Assembly: GCA_040398425.1 (NCBI GenBank)
Contig: JBBATZ010000013.1
Span: 1-64,000 of the forward strand
DNA from: UBA7672 sp040398425
GTDB taxonomy: Bacteria; Pseudomonadota; Alphaproteobacteria; Caulobacterales; Hyphomonadaceae
Direction: 5' to 3'
DNA: 64,000 nt
The notes beneath the pieces are model-generated. The model was not told the DNA's origin, ran no database searches, and worked only from the letters and a program-made list of their open reading frames with translations. This document shows, one piece after another, positions 8,993-17,373 of this stretch. Position 1 is the first letter of the stretch; every line of letters begins with the position of its first letter. The position numbers and the translations under genes were made by a program.

Positions 8993-11107
8993 TTACATAG
9001 GCGGATCGTCGCGCCGGTCTATCACCAGCCGTTCGACGAAAAACTCCATCATCCGCGTCAGGTCGACCGAGGTGTGGCCACGGTCCGGCCCAACCTGAAG
9101 CTCGAAGCTTTTCCCTGCCGCTTGCAGGGCTTTTATCAGCTGCAGCGCATTGTTGGGGTGAACATTGTCGTCCGACGTGCCGTAGTAGAGCAGCAGAGGC
9201 CCGCTCAGCTGGTTGGCGTAGGTCAACACGGCGGCGCGGTCATAGGCTGCGGGACTTGTCTCCGGCAGTCCGAGAAAACGCTCTGAATAGGCCGTGTCGT
9301 AGAGCCGATAGTCCGTGACTGGAGAATTTGCGACCGCCGCCTGCACGACGTCGGGATGACGCATCAGGATCAACGCCGCGACTGTCCCGCCATAGGAAGT
9401 GCCGAAGATGCCAACCCTCTTGCGATCGACATAGGGCCGCGCCCAGGTCGCGCGAATGCCTGCGGCGATGTCGTCGACCTCCACGATCCCGAGCTGCTGA
9501 TAGGCCTGGTCCAGCACACGCCGGCCCTGTCCGGCATTGGTGCGCGCATCGACCTTCAGTACAAGGAAACCGAGTTCGCCGAGCGGCGCCGGCATCACGA
9601 AATTCTCCGAGAGGCCGTTCGAGCCCGGGCCGCCATAGACGTTGACCAGCATCGGATAGGCCTTCGCCGGATCGAAGTTCGCAGGGAACTGCATCTGCGC
9701 GTGCAGGCGTGTCTTGCCGTCGGCGGCGGTGAAGGTGAAGTCCTCGGCCTTCTTCAGGCCCAGCGCCTCGAACCGCGACAGGTCACTGATGGCGATGGTG
9801 GCCAGCAGCCTCCCCGTTGAGTCGCGCAGGCGCGAGGCGGGCGGCTGGTCGTGCGCCTGTTCTATATCGATGAAGAACTTTCCGTCCGGCGAAAAATCGA
9901 TCCGGTGCGTTGTTTTCGGGTAAGTCACGCGTACATCGTCCCGGCCGTTCAATCGCACGCGATGCAGCTGCACCAGCATGTGGTTGTCGCCCGAGCGCGC
10001 CGTGTACCAGACCCATCCCGCGCGCTCGTCCACGCGCACGACCTCGACCACGTCGCACGCATGGTTTGTCAATTGCACCAGCATTTTCCCGCTGAGATCG
10101 TACAGGTAGAGGTTACGGAAATCATTCCGCTCGGATGTCCAGATGAAGCGCTTGCCGTCCTCCAGAAAACGCGGTGCGGACACGCTCGCCCACGTCGCCG
10201 GACGGCTCTCCCGCACCACGCTGCGACATGTTCCGGTCGCCGGTGAGCAGGCGGCAAGGTCGATTGTTTTCTGAAGCCGGTCGGCGCGCCGCACCAGAAT
10301 TTCCGAACCATCTTTTGTCCACTGACCGGCCCAGGCGTAGTGGCCGACCACATCATTCGAGAAAGGCTTGCCGCCCCGCACATCCATTGTGGTGAGGGCG
10401 CCTGTCGCGAGATCACGGACGAGAAGGTCGGCGACCGGATTGTCCGCACCCGGATGCGGGTAGGCCTGCGTCAGTATCGTCGGCCCTAGGCGGGACTGGT
10501 CGAGCGGCAGGAAGTAATCCTGAACCTTCGTCTCGTCATAGCGCATCCATGCCAGCTTGCCGCCATCGGGCGACCACCACACGGGCTGCGAGACGGCGAA
10601 CTCTTCAAGATAGAGGTAGCTGCCGACGCCATGCCGGATCCGCGCGGCAGCGCCGCCATCGCTGGTCAGCTGGTTTTCCTGTCCCCCATCCACCGATACG
10701 AGCCACATGTTCTGGCCGCGTGAGAACGCCCGGAGCTTGCCATCGGGTGACAGCGCGTCGGCCTCGCGCCCGCGTCCGCGGGCCAGCACCAACCCGCTCG
10801 ACGTCGCAGCGGACGCAGCGGGGCCCGCGGCAGGCTGATCGCTTTCCGGTATTGCCAACTGACTGGTCCGACCCGTCGTGAGGTCGTACCGCCAGCGTAG
10901 GCCGGCGTGCTCGTACTCGAATGATTTCGAATCCTTGGACCACAGGGGAACGATCGCCCCTGTCGTAACCGAACTGCTTATCTGCCCGGAAATCTCCGCC
11001 CACTGCGCATAGCCCGGCATCGTGGCGATTCGGGATTGGGCGAGGGTGGGCGTCGCAAGGCTCGCAGCCAGCAACGCCATACAGCCCCATTTGCGGATCA
11101 GGTTCAT
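8993..11107 (-). CDS. S9 family dipeptidyl peptidase IV-like, exported
   Basis: A 704-residue periplasmic serine peptidase, probably removing N-terminal X-Pro/X-Ala dipeptides. A signal peptide ends at about residue 23 (TPTLAQ). The N-terminal two-thirds is a beta-propeller (DPP-IV N-terminal) with a YLEEF motif at about 175; in the family such a Glu pair holds the substrate N-terminus. The C-terminal alpha/beta hydrolase domain (about 480-704) has Ser571 in GTSYGG, Asp in YGTSDDNVHP and His in GPDRGHTS. It is divergent from the MFS gene, so the 11108-11199 gap should hold promoters for both. It may feed on protein breakdown products together with the S8 protease. Confidence 0.93.
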   Translation of the reverse strand: MNLIRKWGCMALLAASLATPTLAQSRIATMPGYAQWAEISGQISSSVTTGAIVPLWSKDSKSFEYEHAGLRWRYDLTTGRTSQLAIPESDQPAAGPAASAATSSGLVLARGRGREADALSPDGKLRAFSRGQNMWLVSVDGGQENQLTSDGGAAARIRHGVGSYLYLEEFAVSQPVWWSPDGGKLAWMRYDETKVQDYFLPLDQSRLGPTILTQAYPHPGADNPVADLLVRDLATGALTTMDVRGGKPFSNDVVGHYAWAGQWTKDGSEILVRRADRLQKTIDLAACSPATGTCRSVVRESRPATWASVSAPRFLEDGKRFIWTSERNDFRNLYLYDLSGKMLVQLTNHACDVVEVVRVDERAGWVWYTARSGDNHMLVQLHRVRLNGRDDVRVTYPKTTHRIDFSPDGKFFIDIEQAHDQPPASRLRDSTGRLLATIAISDLSRFEALGLKKAEDFTFTAADGKTRLHAQMQFPANFDPAKAYPMLVNVYGGPGSNGLSENFVMPAPLGELGFLVLKVDARTNAGQGRRVLDQAYQQLGIVEVDDIAAGIRATWARPYVDRKRVGIFGTSYGGTVAALILMRHPDVVQAAVANSPVTDYRLYDTAYSERFLGLPETSPAAYDRAAVLTYANQLSGPLLLYYGTSDDNVHPNNALQLIKALQAAGKSFELQVGPDRGHTSVDLTRMMEFFVERLVIDRRDDPPM

Positions 11108-11199
11108 AGCCTCATCCTAGTGAAGGACCGGCGCTCGCGACAAGATGAGCAATCCCGGAGCGCTTGAGCTCAACGGCCAGCGGTCCTATCCCCCACCCT

Positions 11200-12513
11200 A
11201 TGGATTCAGGCTCCACCCACGACATTTCGCGGCCAGACCGGCGGGGGGCCTTCCTCCTGCTATTCTTCTGCCTGTTGGCCGTTGGGGCAGGGAACACCAT
11301 GCTGACCTCAGCCGTGTTGCCGCCGCTGACCCGCGAGCTTGGTCTTCCGGACTGGACCGCAGGCGCCATCTTCTCCTTGTCTGCCGCGATCTGGGTCGTG
11401 ACGGCGCCCTATTGGGGCGCCAAATCCAACATCTGGGGCAGGCGCAGGGTCGCCGCCATCGGCATGCTGGGCTTTGCCGCGTCGATGTTCTTCTTCGCGC
11501 TTACCGCCATGGCCGCCCTGCTGGGCTGGATCACCAACTGGGTGCTGGTCTTCGCCTTGCTGCTGACAGCGCGCAGCCTGTTCGGCGTCTTCGGCTCGGC
11601 GACCAATCCCGCCGCTCAAGCCTATGTCGCTGATCGCACCAGCCGCGAAGAGCGCATGGACGAAATCTCGACGCTCACCTCCGGCTTCACGCTCGGCCAG
11701 ATGGCCGGCCCCGCCGCCGCCGCCGCCCTCATCTCCGCCGGCGCCATACTGTCTCCCACCGTCGGCCTTCTCGCACCGGTGGTGATCGTCACCGTCGTTG
11801 CTCTGGCGATCGCCTGGCTCGTTGCGACGAAGCTCCCCGAGCACCGCTCGCCGCGCTCGGATGCGGGCCTTGCGCGCTCTGGTGAGAAAGGTCTCTGGCG
11901 ACATAAGACCATCTTTCCCTATCTGCTCTACGCGGTCGGTCTGTCGCTGGTGACAGGCGTGCTCAGCCAGACTTTTCCCTATGCGATCATGGACAGGATG
12001 AACGTCGCGGGCGCCGCTTCCGCCCAATACACCGGCCCGGCGATGACGATGGGGGCCATGGCGACCCTGATCTCGCAGCTCGTGCTGATCCCGCGCCTGA
12101 AACTGCCGGCGCGTTCGCTGATGGTTTATGGCGCCATCATGCTGGCGATGGCGTCGCTCTTCATGGTGTGGGCGCAGGACTTCGCACTGTTCACATTCGC
12201 CCAGATCCTGTTCGGCCTGGGGCAGGGCTTCGCGCGTCCTGGCTTCTCGGTCGGTGTCTCGCTCGCCGCGACACAGGATCAGCAGGGCGATGTCGCCGGC
12301 CTCGTCACCGCCGCCAACGGCATGGGCTTTGTCGTCTCGCCGATATTCGGGCTCGGCATGTACCAGTACATTTCCTCAGAGGCGCCCTTCATTTTCTGTA
12401 CGGTGCTGGTGCTCGTGATGGCTGCCTACGCCTTCTTCAAAGTGAAAGGCGGCGCCAACATCGAGCCTGGCGTGATGGAAGAGATCGTCGCCAAGGAAGA
12501 GCCGCCGGCCTGA
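11200..12513 (+). CDS. Major facilitator superfamily transporter
   Basis: A 437-residue inner-membrane secondary transporter with about 12 hydrophobic helices and a central cytosolic loop (about residues 195-225, charged). A conserved MFS loop pattern GAKSNIWGRRR follows helix 2. The substrate cannot be told; the closest feel is of multidrug or small-molecule exporters. The ATG at 11200 lacks a clear ribosome site. A TTG at 11164 with GGAG only three bases upstream is the alternative and would add 12 residues. It is transcribed away from the S9 peptidase gene. Confidence 0.85.
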   Translation: MDSGSTHDISRPDRRGAFLLLFFCLLAVGAGNTMLTSAVLPPLTRELGLPDWTAGAIFSLSAAIWVVTAPYWGAKSNIWGRRRVAAIGMLGFAASMFFFALTAMAALLGWITNWVLVFALLLTARSLFGVFGSATNPAAQAYVADRTSREERMDEISTLTSGFTLGQMAGPAAAAALISAGAILSPTVGLLAPVVIVTVVALAIAWLVATKLPEHRSPRSDAGLARSGEKGLWRHKTIFPYLLYAVGLSLVTGVLSQTFPYAIMDRMNVAGAASAQYTGPAMTMGAMATLISQLVLIPRLKLPARSLMVYGAIMLAMASLFMVWAQDFALFTFAQILFGLGQGFARPGFSVGVSLAATQDQQGDVAGLVTAANGMGFVVSPIFGLGMYQYISSEAPFIFCTVLVLVMAAYAFFKVKGGANIEPGVMEEIVAKEEPPA

Positions 12514-12539
12514 CGGTCCAGGCAGCTGGCATGCAGCGG

Positions 12540-12806
12540 TTAGTTCGTCGGAGCGGGCGCCGGTGCGGGAGCGGGAACCGGTGCAGGTTCAGGCAATTTG
12601 CTGGAAGCATCCCGCGCGCTGTCGCCAATCTTGTCGACCGCTCCGCTGACGCTGTCGGCCATTCGCTCGACCGCGGAATCCGACCGCGCCTGTGTCGAGC
12701 CGTTGTAGAACATCCAGGCCAGCACGCCGACCCCTACGATCAGGGCGCCGACTGCAAAATACAGGAAGCCGTTACCGCCGCTCTTGCGGCCTTCTTCGAC
12801 AGCCAT
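12540..12806 (-). CDS. Small single-pass membrane protein
   Basis: An 88-residue protein with a cytosolic N-terminus, one membrane helix (about 14-36, FLYFAVGALIVGVGVLAW) and an alpha-helical periplasmic tail. The tail ends in an Ala-Pro repeat (PVPAPAPAPAP), which looks like a flexible linker. The ATG at 12806 has GGAG eight bases upstream. Its function is unknown. It lies 58 bases downstream of the lytic transglycosylase gene on the same strand, which hints at a cell-wall role, but that is inference. Confidence 0.72.
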   Translation of the reverse strand: MAVEEGRKSGGNGFLYFAVGALIVGVGVLAWMFYNGSTQARSDSAVERMADSVSGAVDKIGDSARDASSKLPEPAPVPAPAPAPAPTN

Positions 12807-12864
12807 TGTTGATCTCCACCATGTGCGGAGCCCAAACGTGTTGCTGTCGGCGTTGTTCCTGCGC

Positions 12865-14190
12865 TCAGCCTTCTTTGGCGGCATCCATCACAGCCGTCAG
12901 CATCGCCACGGTGGGAAATCCGTCGGCGACGAGGCCCTTGCTCTTCTGGAATTTCTGCAGCGCCCCGCGCGTGCCGCGCCCGATAATGCCGTCCACTGTT
13001 CCAGCGCTGAAGCCAAGCGTATTGAGCCCCGCCTGCAGGTCCTTCGCCTGCTGCTGGGTCAGCATCTGGATGTCTGTGGGCCATGGCCGCGAAAGGTCCG
13101 GTCGTCCCGCCAGACGATCCGCCAGCAGGCCGATCGCCAGCGCGTAGCTGTCAGCGTTGTTGTATTTCTTGATCACGTAGAAATTTTCGAACAGCAGGAA
13201 AGCCGGCCCGTAGGACCCCGCCGGCAGGAACAGCTCGGCGCTCAACACATCCGTGTCGGTGAGTGTTGCGGGCATCACCGGCGTGATCCCGATCGCCTTC
13301 CACGCCGCGACGGTGAACTTGCGTCCGTCGCCATAGCTGTAGTCGAAACCCGCGGGGATGGTCGCCTCCACCGCCCACGGTTGACCCTTCTTCCAGCCGA
13401 ACGCCTGCAGGTAGTTGCCCGCCGACGCCAGCGCGTCGCCTGCATTGGTCCAGAGGTCCTTGTGACCGTCGCCATCAAAATCCTTGCCGTAGGCGATGAT
13501 GCTCGACGGCATGAACTGGGTCTGCCCGATGGCGCCGGCCCAGCTTGCTTTCCTGAACTGGTCGCGCGTCGCTGACCCGTCGTCGATCAGCTTCATGATG
13601 GCGACGAGTTCCTGCTCGTTGAAATCCTTGCGCCGTCCGACGGCCGCCTGGCTCGCCAGCACGCGCGGCGCATCCTCGTTGCCGATCACCGCGCCATAGG
13701 CCGACTCCATTCCCCACACGGCGGCGAGGATTTCGCGCGGCGGTGCATAGGCCGCCTCGATGACGTTGAAGGTATCGATGTTGGCCGCCAGCCTGGCTTG
13801 GCCATTGGTGATCCGCGTCGGCGACACGGCCGACTTGGCATAGTCCCAGATCGGCTTCACGAACTCGGCCTGGTTGTCGAAGGATTGCGCCTGCGCTGTC
13901 GCCTCGACCGGAACCAGCCCGTCGAGCACGGCGCGAACGGTCTCGGTCCGGCGTCCGGTCATGGCGGCCTTGGCGGCGAAATCGTCCCGCCACGCGTCGA
14001 ATGTTCCATTCCCCGAACGGGCGAACCCGCCCGGGGTGACGGGTTCTGGAGCAGGCGGGGCGGCAGGGTCGACCGCGACCGGCGTTTGCGGCTGGGTCGT
14101 GCTGCCGGCGATCTTCGTGGTGGCGCAGGCTGCCGCCAGCAGACCCAGCGCGATGCCCGCCGTCGCCCACTTCCAGGTTCGCACTTTCAT
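12865..14190 (-). CDS. Lytic murein transglycosylase lipoprotein with peptidoglycan-binding domain
   Basis: A 441-residue enzyme that cleaves peptidoglycan glycan strands to 1,6-anhydro ends (MltB/SLT_2 type). The ATG at 14190 has GGAGG eight bases upstream. The lipobox is LAAAC at about residue 23, so it is probably anchored to the outer membrane. After a Thr/Pro linker comes the catalytic domain (about 60-350) with the active Glu in WGMESAYG and the family segment QFMPS. A C-terminal peptidoglycan-binding domain (about 370-435) carries GLNTLGFSAG and DGIIGRGTR. No defects are visible. Confidence 0.94.
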   Translation of the reverse strand: MKVRTWKWATAGIALGLLAAACATTKIAGSTTQPQTPVAVDPAAPPAPEPVTPGGFARSGNGTFDAWRDDFAAKAAMTGRRTETVRAVLDGLVPVEATAQAQSFDNQAEFVKPIWDYAKSAVSPTRITNGQARLAANIDTFNVIEAAYAPPREILAAVWGMESAYGAVIGNEDAPRVLASQAAVGRRKDFNEQELVAIMKLIDDGSATRDQFRKASWAGAIGQTQFMPSSIIAYGKDFDGDGHKDLWTNAGDALASAGNYLQAFGWKKGQPWAVEATIPAGFDYSYGDGRKFTVAAWKAIGITPVMPATLTDTDVLSAELFLPAGSYGPAFLLFENFYVIKKYNNADSYALAIGLLADRLAGRPDLSRPWPTDIQMLTQQQAKDLQAGLNTLGFSAGTVDGIIGRGTRGALQKFQKSKGLVADGFPTVAMLTAVMDAAKEG

Positions 14191-14351
14191 GCCAGCTGCC
14201 TCCGTAGTCCCCGGCCACAGGCTACCACAACGGATGCGGCAATCTGGCCGGACTTTCACGCCGGATCCATGAATGACGCCCGAACGTTAAGGCTAATTTA
14301 CGTTCGTAACCGCGCCGGATATCGACGTTCCCGCCGGGACCCTGCACGTGG

Positions 14352-14379
14352 TTGACACCGCTCCGGGGCTCCGTTACAC
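14352..14379 (+). promoter_or_regulatory. Possible sigma-70 promoter for rpmJ
   Basis: TTGACA (14352-14357), a 16-base spacer, then TTACAC (14374-14379), about 45 bases before the rpmJ ATG. The -35 match is perfect; the -10 match is weak. Confidence 0.4.
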
Positions 14380-14423
14380 GCCGCGCTCCCGTAAATCACG
14401 CTACTCAGTCCGGCAGCCCGCCC

Positions 14424-14549
14424 ATGAAAGTCCGTTCCTCTCTCAAGTCTCTCAAGGGCCGTCACCGCGACTGCAAGGTCGTTCGTCGCAAGGGTCGCAC
14501 CTACGTGATCAACAAGACGGATCCGCGCTTCAAGGCCAAGCAGGGCTAA
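14424..14549 (+). CDS. rpmJ: 50S ribosomal protein L36
   Basis: A 41-residue ribosomal protein of the large subunit (MKVRSSLKSLKGRHRDCKVV...). It is the zinc-independent form: of the usual four zinc ligands only one Cys remains (HRDCK). The C-terminus FKAKQG is typical of proteobacterial L36 with the extended tail. It stands alone, as rpmJ often does in alphaproteobacteria. The open frame extends upstream to 14352 but only the last 41 codons are L36. Confidence 0.97.
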   Translation: MKVRSSLKSLKGRHRDCKVVRRKGRTYVINKTDPRFKAKQG

Positions 14550-14620
14550 TTCGCTCCCTGTCGGAAGTCATACGGCGCCAGCCGCTTGCCCGCCTGACGC
14601 CTCGCCCGCATAGTGGGCTT

Positions 14621-15247
14621 ATGTCTCGTTTCTTGCCTGTCATCGCCATCGCTGCGCTCGCGTGCCTGTCGACCCTTGGTCTGGCGGCTTGCGGCGATAA
14701 GTCGTTTTCCCCCGGCACGGCAGGGCAGGCAGCAAAGCCCCTCGCCTCGACCGAAGACGACAAGCTCCAGAACCTCAGCCAGGAACTGCTCGACAAGCTG
14801 AAGGACACCAAAAACGAGGCCGAAGCCGCCACGCTGGAAGAAGAGATCTGGGACGCCTGGCTCGTCTCCGGCTCCGCCACCGTCGACACGCTGATGAAGC
14901 GTGGCCTCGACTATCAGCAGGGCGAAGACCTTGAAGGCGCGCGTGACGCTTTCGACAAGGCCATCGCCATCAAGCCCGACTATGCCGAGGCATGGAACCG
15001 GCGCGCCGTGCTGTTCTTCAACGACGGCAAGTATGACGAAGCGATCGCCGATCTCGAATCCGCCATCCGTCTGGAGCCGCGCCATTTCGGCGCCTGGATC
15101 GGCCTGGCCATGATCTTCGAGTCCGTCGACCGGCCCGAAGCGGCCTTGAAAGCCTACGAGAAAGCGCTCGCCATCCACCCGCTGGCGCAGGCCGCCGTGC
15201 AGGGCAAGAAACGTCTCGAGCGCGCAGTGAATGGCAGCGCCCTCTAG
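14621..15247 (+). CDS. TPR-repeat lipoprotein
   Basis: A 208-residue predicted lipoprotein. The signal peptide ends in the lipobox LAAC (about residue 24). A charged helical linker follows, then about three tetratricopeptide repeats from residue 88 (for example GLDYQQGEDLEGARDAFDKA and VLFFNDGKYDEAIADLESAI) to about 195. TPR folds bind other proteins, so it probably scaffolds an envelope complex; the partner is unknown. The ATG at 14621 is chosen because the signal peptide begins there; the open frame upstream overlaps rpmJ and is not coding in this frame. Confidence 0.85.
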   Translation: MSRFLPVIAIAALACLSTLGLAACGDKSFSPGTAGQAAKPLASTEDDKLQNLSQELLDKLKDTKNEAEAATLEEEIWDAWLVSGSATVDTLMKRGLDYQQGEDLEGARDAFDKAIAIKPDYAEAWNRRAVLFFNDGKYDEAIADLESAIRLEPRHFGAWIGLAMIFESVDRPEAALKAYEKALAIHPLAQAAVQGKKRLERAVNGSAL

Positions 15248-15395
15248 GACGTCTCTTCCTTTCAGAGATGCGCGCTTTAAGATTTTTCCCACAGGCTGAT
15301 GCACAGGGAATCGCCGCCTGCGGCGTGCGCGTCGTTGGATGTGCTCGCTCGTCCCGGTAAAGTGGGAACCGACAACGCTTCCGGGAGATCACACG

Positions 15396-15659
15396 ATGGA
15401 CGACGGCGCAGCAGCAGCCGCCCTCACGCAGGCGGCGAAAGACAAGCTCAAGCAGACGGTCATGAAGATCGAAAAGCTCGAGGAAGAAAAGAAAGAGGTC
15501 GGCGGCCAGATCAAGGACGTCTACCAGGAAGCCAAGTCGATGGGTTACGACACCAAGGCCCTCCGCTCGGTCATTCGCCTGCGCAAGATGGACCGCCAGG
15601 AGCGCGAAGAAGCCGAAGCGATCCTCGACACGTATCTGCTGGCGCTCGGCGAGATCTAG
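15396..15659 (+). CDS. gapR: GapR-type nucleoid-associated protein (DUF2312)
   Basis: An 87-residue DNA-binding protein. In Caulobacter GapR binds overtwisted AT-rich DNA ahead of replication and transcription and stimulates topoisomerases. The sequence shows the family features: a long N-terminal coiled coil (KIEKLEEEKKEVGGQIKDVY), then AKSMGYDTKALRSVIRLRK and the conserved end AILDTYLLALGEI. The ATG at 15396 has GGGAG upstream; an earlier in-frame ATG at 15339 adds residues unlike the family. The identification rests on strong similarity remembered from the Caulobacter protein. Confidence 0.93.
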   Translation: MDDGAAAAALTQAAKDKLKQTVMKIEKLEEEKKEVGGQIKDVYQEAKSMGYDTKALRSVIRLRKMDRQEREEAEAILDTYLLALGEI

Positions 15660-15783
15660 GTCTGCGGCGCTCTGGAAGCGGCCCTGTTGGGCCGCGTTCC
15701 ACGCGGAGGCGGGGATCCAGTCTCCGCACGAAGTGCGGGCAGGCGGAAGTGACAGGGCAGGCCGGCTTCCCTAATCTGCTTCG

Positions 15784-16257
15784 ATGAAGCGCGAAGTCGA
15801 CAAGCGCAAAACCCAGAAGGCCCTGCGCAAGCTGCGCCGTGCCGCAGAGGCCGCGACCGCTGAAGACGGCCCCGGCCTCACCACGTGGGAGAAGGACTTC
15901 GTCGAGGGCGTCACGGAGCGTCTGGAAACCTACGGCTCGGCCTTTCGCGATCCTGCCAAGGGCCGCCTCGAAGAAGCGCTTTCGGCCCGTCAGGCCCAGG
16001 TTACGCGGATCATCGAGAAGAAATCGCGCAAGACAAAAGCCGACGCCAAGGCGCCGCTCACAGCTGATGCAAGGGGGGGCTCCGCGGAGCCGGCCAAGCG
16101 CGAAGGTCCTCGCCGTATGTCGTCCTTCAAGTCGAAAGCCAAGGCTGGCTGGAAGCCGCGTGGCCGCGACATCAACGACGACGGCGAACCCATGTCGTCA
16201 GAAGCCGCGCCTGCCAAACGACCGGCTCTCAAAGTCATTCCCGGCGGCAAGCGCTGA
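15784..16257 (+). CDS. Basic protein of unknown function
   Basis: A 157-residue, lysine/arginine-rich protein. The N-terminal half is helical and charged (KRKTQKALRKLRRAAEAA, then TWEKDFVEGVTERLETYGSAF). The C-terminal half looks disordered and ends in MSSFKSKAKAGWKPRGRD-type basic sequence. This composition suggests nucleic-acid binding, but no known domain is recognised. It lies 124 bases after gapR on the same strand, so the two may be co-transcribed. Confidence 0.7.
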   Translation: MKREVDKRKTQKALRKLRRAAEAATAEDGPGLTTWEKDFVEGVTERLETYGSAFRDPAKGRLEEALSARQAQVTRIIEKKSRKTKADAKAPLTADARGGSAEPAKREGPRRMSSFKSKAKAGWKPRGRDINDDGEPMSSEAAPAKRPALKVIPGGKR

Positions 16258-16388
16258 ACACCTCACACGCCGCGCGCCTTCCCCGCTCATCCCGAGGAAC
16301 GTCGGGAGCCCAGGGCTGCCGACAAACCTTGTTACGTCCTGGAGCTTCAAGTCCGTGCGCTCAGCGCAACCGTCCCTGGGTCCCGATG

Positions 16389-16414
16389 CCTCATCCTGAG
16401 CCTGTCGAAGGACG
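16389..16414. repeat. CATCCTGAGC...GTCGAAGGACG dispersed repeat, copy 1
   Basis: The intergenic motif CATCCTGAGC-CT-GTCGAAGGACG is a short dispersed element common in alphaproteobacterial intergenic DNA. Longer variants lie at 59618-59659 and 51774-51816. Just upstream, 16287-16320 holds a related CATCCCGAGG...GTCGGGAGC palindrome. Confidence 0.75.
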
Positions 16415-16471
16415 TCTGCACGCGTGGCGATCTGCTTTTCGTATGCGCGCATCATGGTCTAGAACCGCGCC

Positions 16472-17278
16472 ATGACCCACTTCCTTCCCATTGTCCGCAC
16501 CGGCGAGCAGACCTTCACCCTCCGCGTCACCGAGCAACTCTGCGTCGGCCCGCTCGGCCATGTCTTCCTGTTCGGCGGCGCAGGTCTCGGCGCAGCCGTG
16601 CTCGGGCTCGAACAGACCTTTCAGCGCGGCCTCGTCTGGGCGACGGCGCAGTATGTCTCCTTCGCGCGCCTCGGCGCCGAGGTGGCGCTCGATGTCGCCA
16701 CAGCCCAGCAGGGCAAGTCCGTCACGCAGGCGACCGTGACCGGCCGCGTTGGCGACCAGATCATCTTCAGCGTGATGGCCGCGCTCGGCGAACGCGAGGG
16801 CTATCCCGACCAGCACTGGCGCGACATGCCCGACATGCCGCCCCCAGACAGTTGCGAGCAGGAGCCCCAGCGTCCAACCCAGGACCCGCACGCCCGCCTG
16901 CGCCAGTCGCTCGATGTGCGCGCGATTCCCGGACCCGCGCGGCATGAGATGGCGATGCAGACAGGCCGCACGCTCCCGTGGATTCGCCAGAAACAGGACG
17001 CGCCCGTCGATGCCGCCACGCTGGCAATCTTCGCCGACTTCGTGCCGGGCGCCATCGGCGGCGCGCTGGGCCGGGGCGGCGGCGGCAACAGCCTCGACAA
17101 CAACCTGCGCGTCCGCAAGATCGTTCCCACCAGCTGGGTGCTGTGCGATGTGCAGGCGCAGGCCGCCGCACGTGGCTTCGGCCACGGCCACATGAGACTC
17201 TATGCCGAGGACGGCACGCTGATGGCGACCGCCAGCCAGTCCATCGTCCTGCGCACTTACACCGCCCCGGGCGCGTAA
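16472..17278 (+). CDS. Acyl-CoA thioesterase-like protein (double hotdog)
   Basis: A 268-residue protein resembling the TesB-like 4HBT_3 thioesterases, which hydrolyse acyl-CoA to free acid and CoA. An N-terminal hotdog (about 1-110) starts with the GHVFLFGGAG helix. A linker rich in Pro/Gln follows, then a second hotdog (about 140-265) with ADFVPGAIG and the strand SWVLCDVQAQA-GFGHGHMRLY typical of these proteins. Substrate preference is not readable. The ATG at 16472 begins the first strand. It precedes the legumain-like gene by 95 bases. Confidence 0.8.
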   Translation: MTHFLPIVRTGEQTFTLRVTEQLCVGPLGHVFLFGGAGLGAAVLGLEQTFQRGLVWATAQYVSFARLGAEVALDVATAQQGKSVTQATVTGRVGDQIIFSVMAALGEREGYPDQHWRDMPDMPPPDSCEQEPQRPTQDPHARLRQSLDVRAIPGPARHEMAMQTGRTLPWIRQKQDAPVDAATLAIFADFVPGAIGGALGRGGGGNSLDNNLRVRKIVPTSWVLCDVQAQAAARGFGHGHMRLYAEDGTLMATASQSIVLRTYTAPGA

Positions 17279-17373
17279 TTCCGCTGATTCAGCCCGCTTG
17301 CGCTGGGGCCGCTCACGCGAGAACATCGTCCGTCTGTCATTTGCGGGGCAATTGCGTGCGGGGTTTGTCGTCG

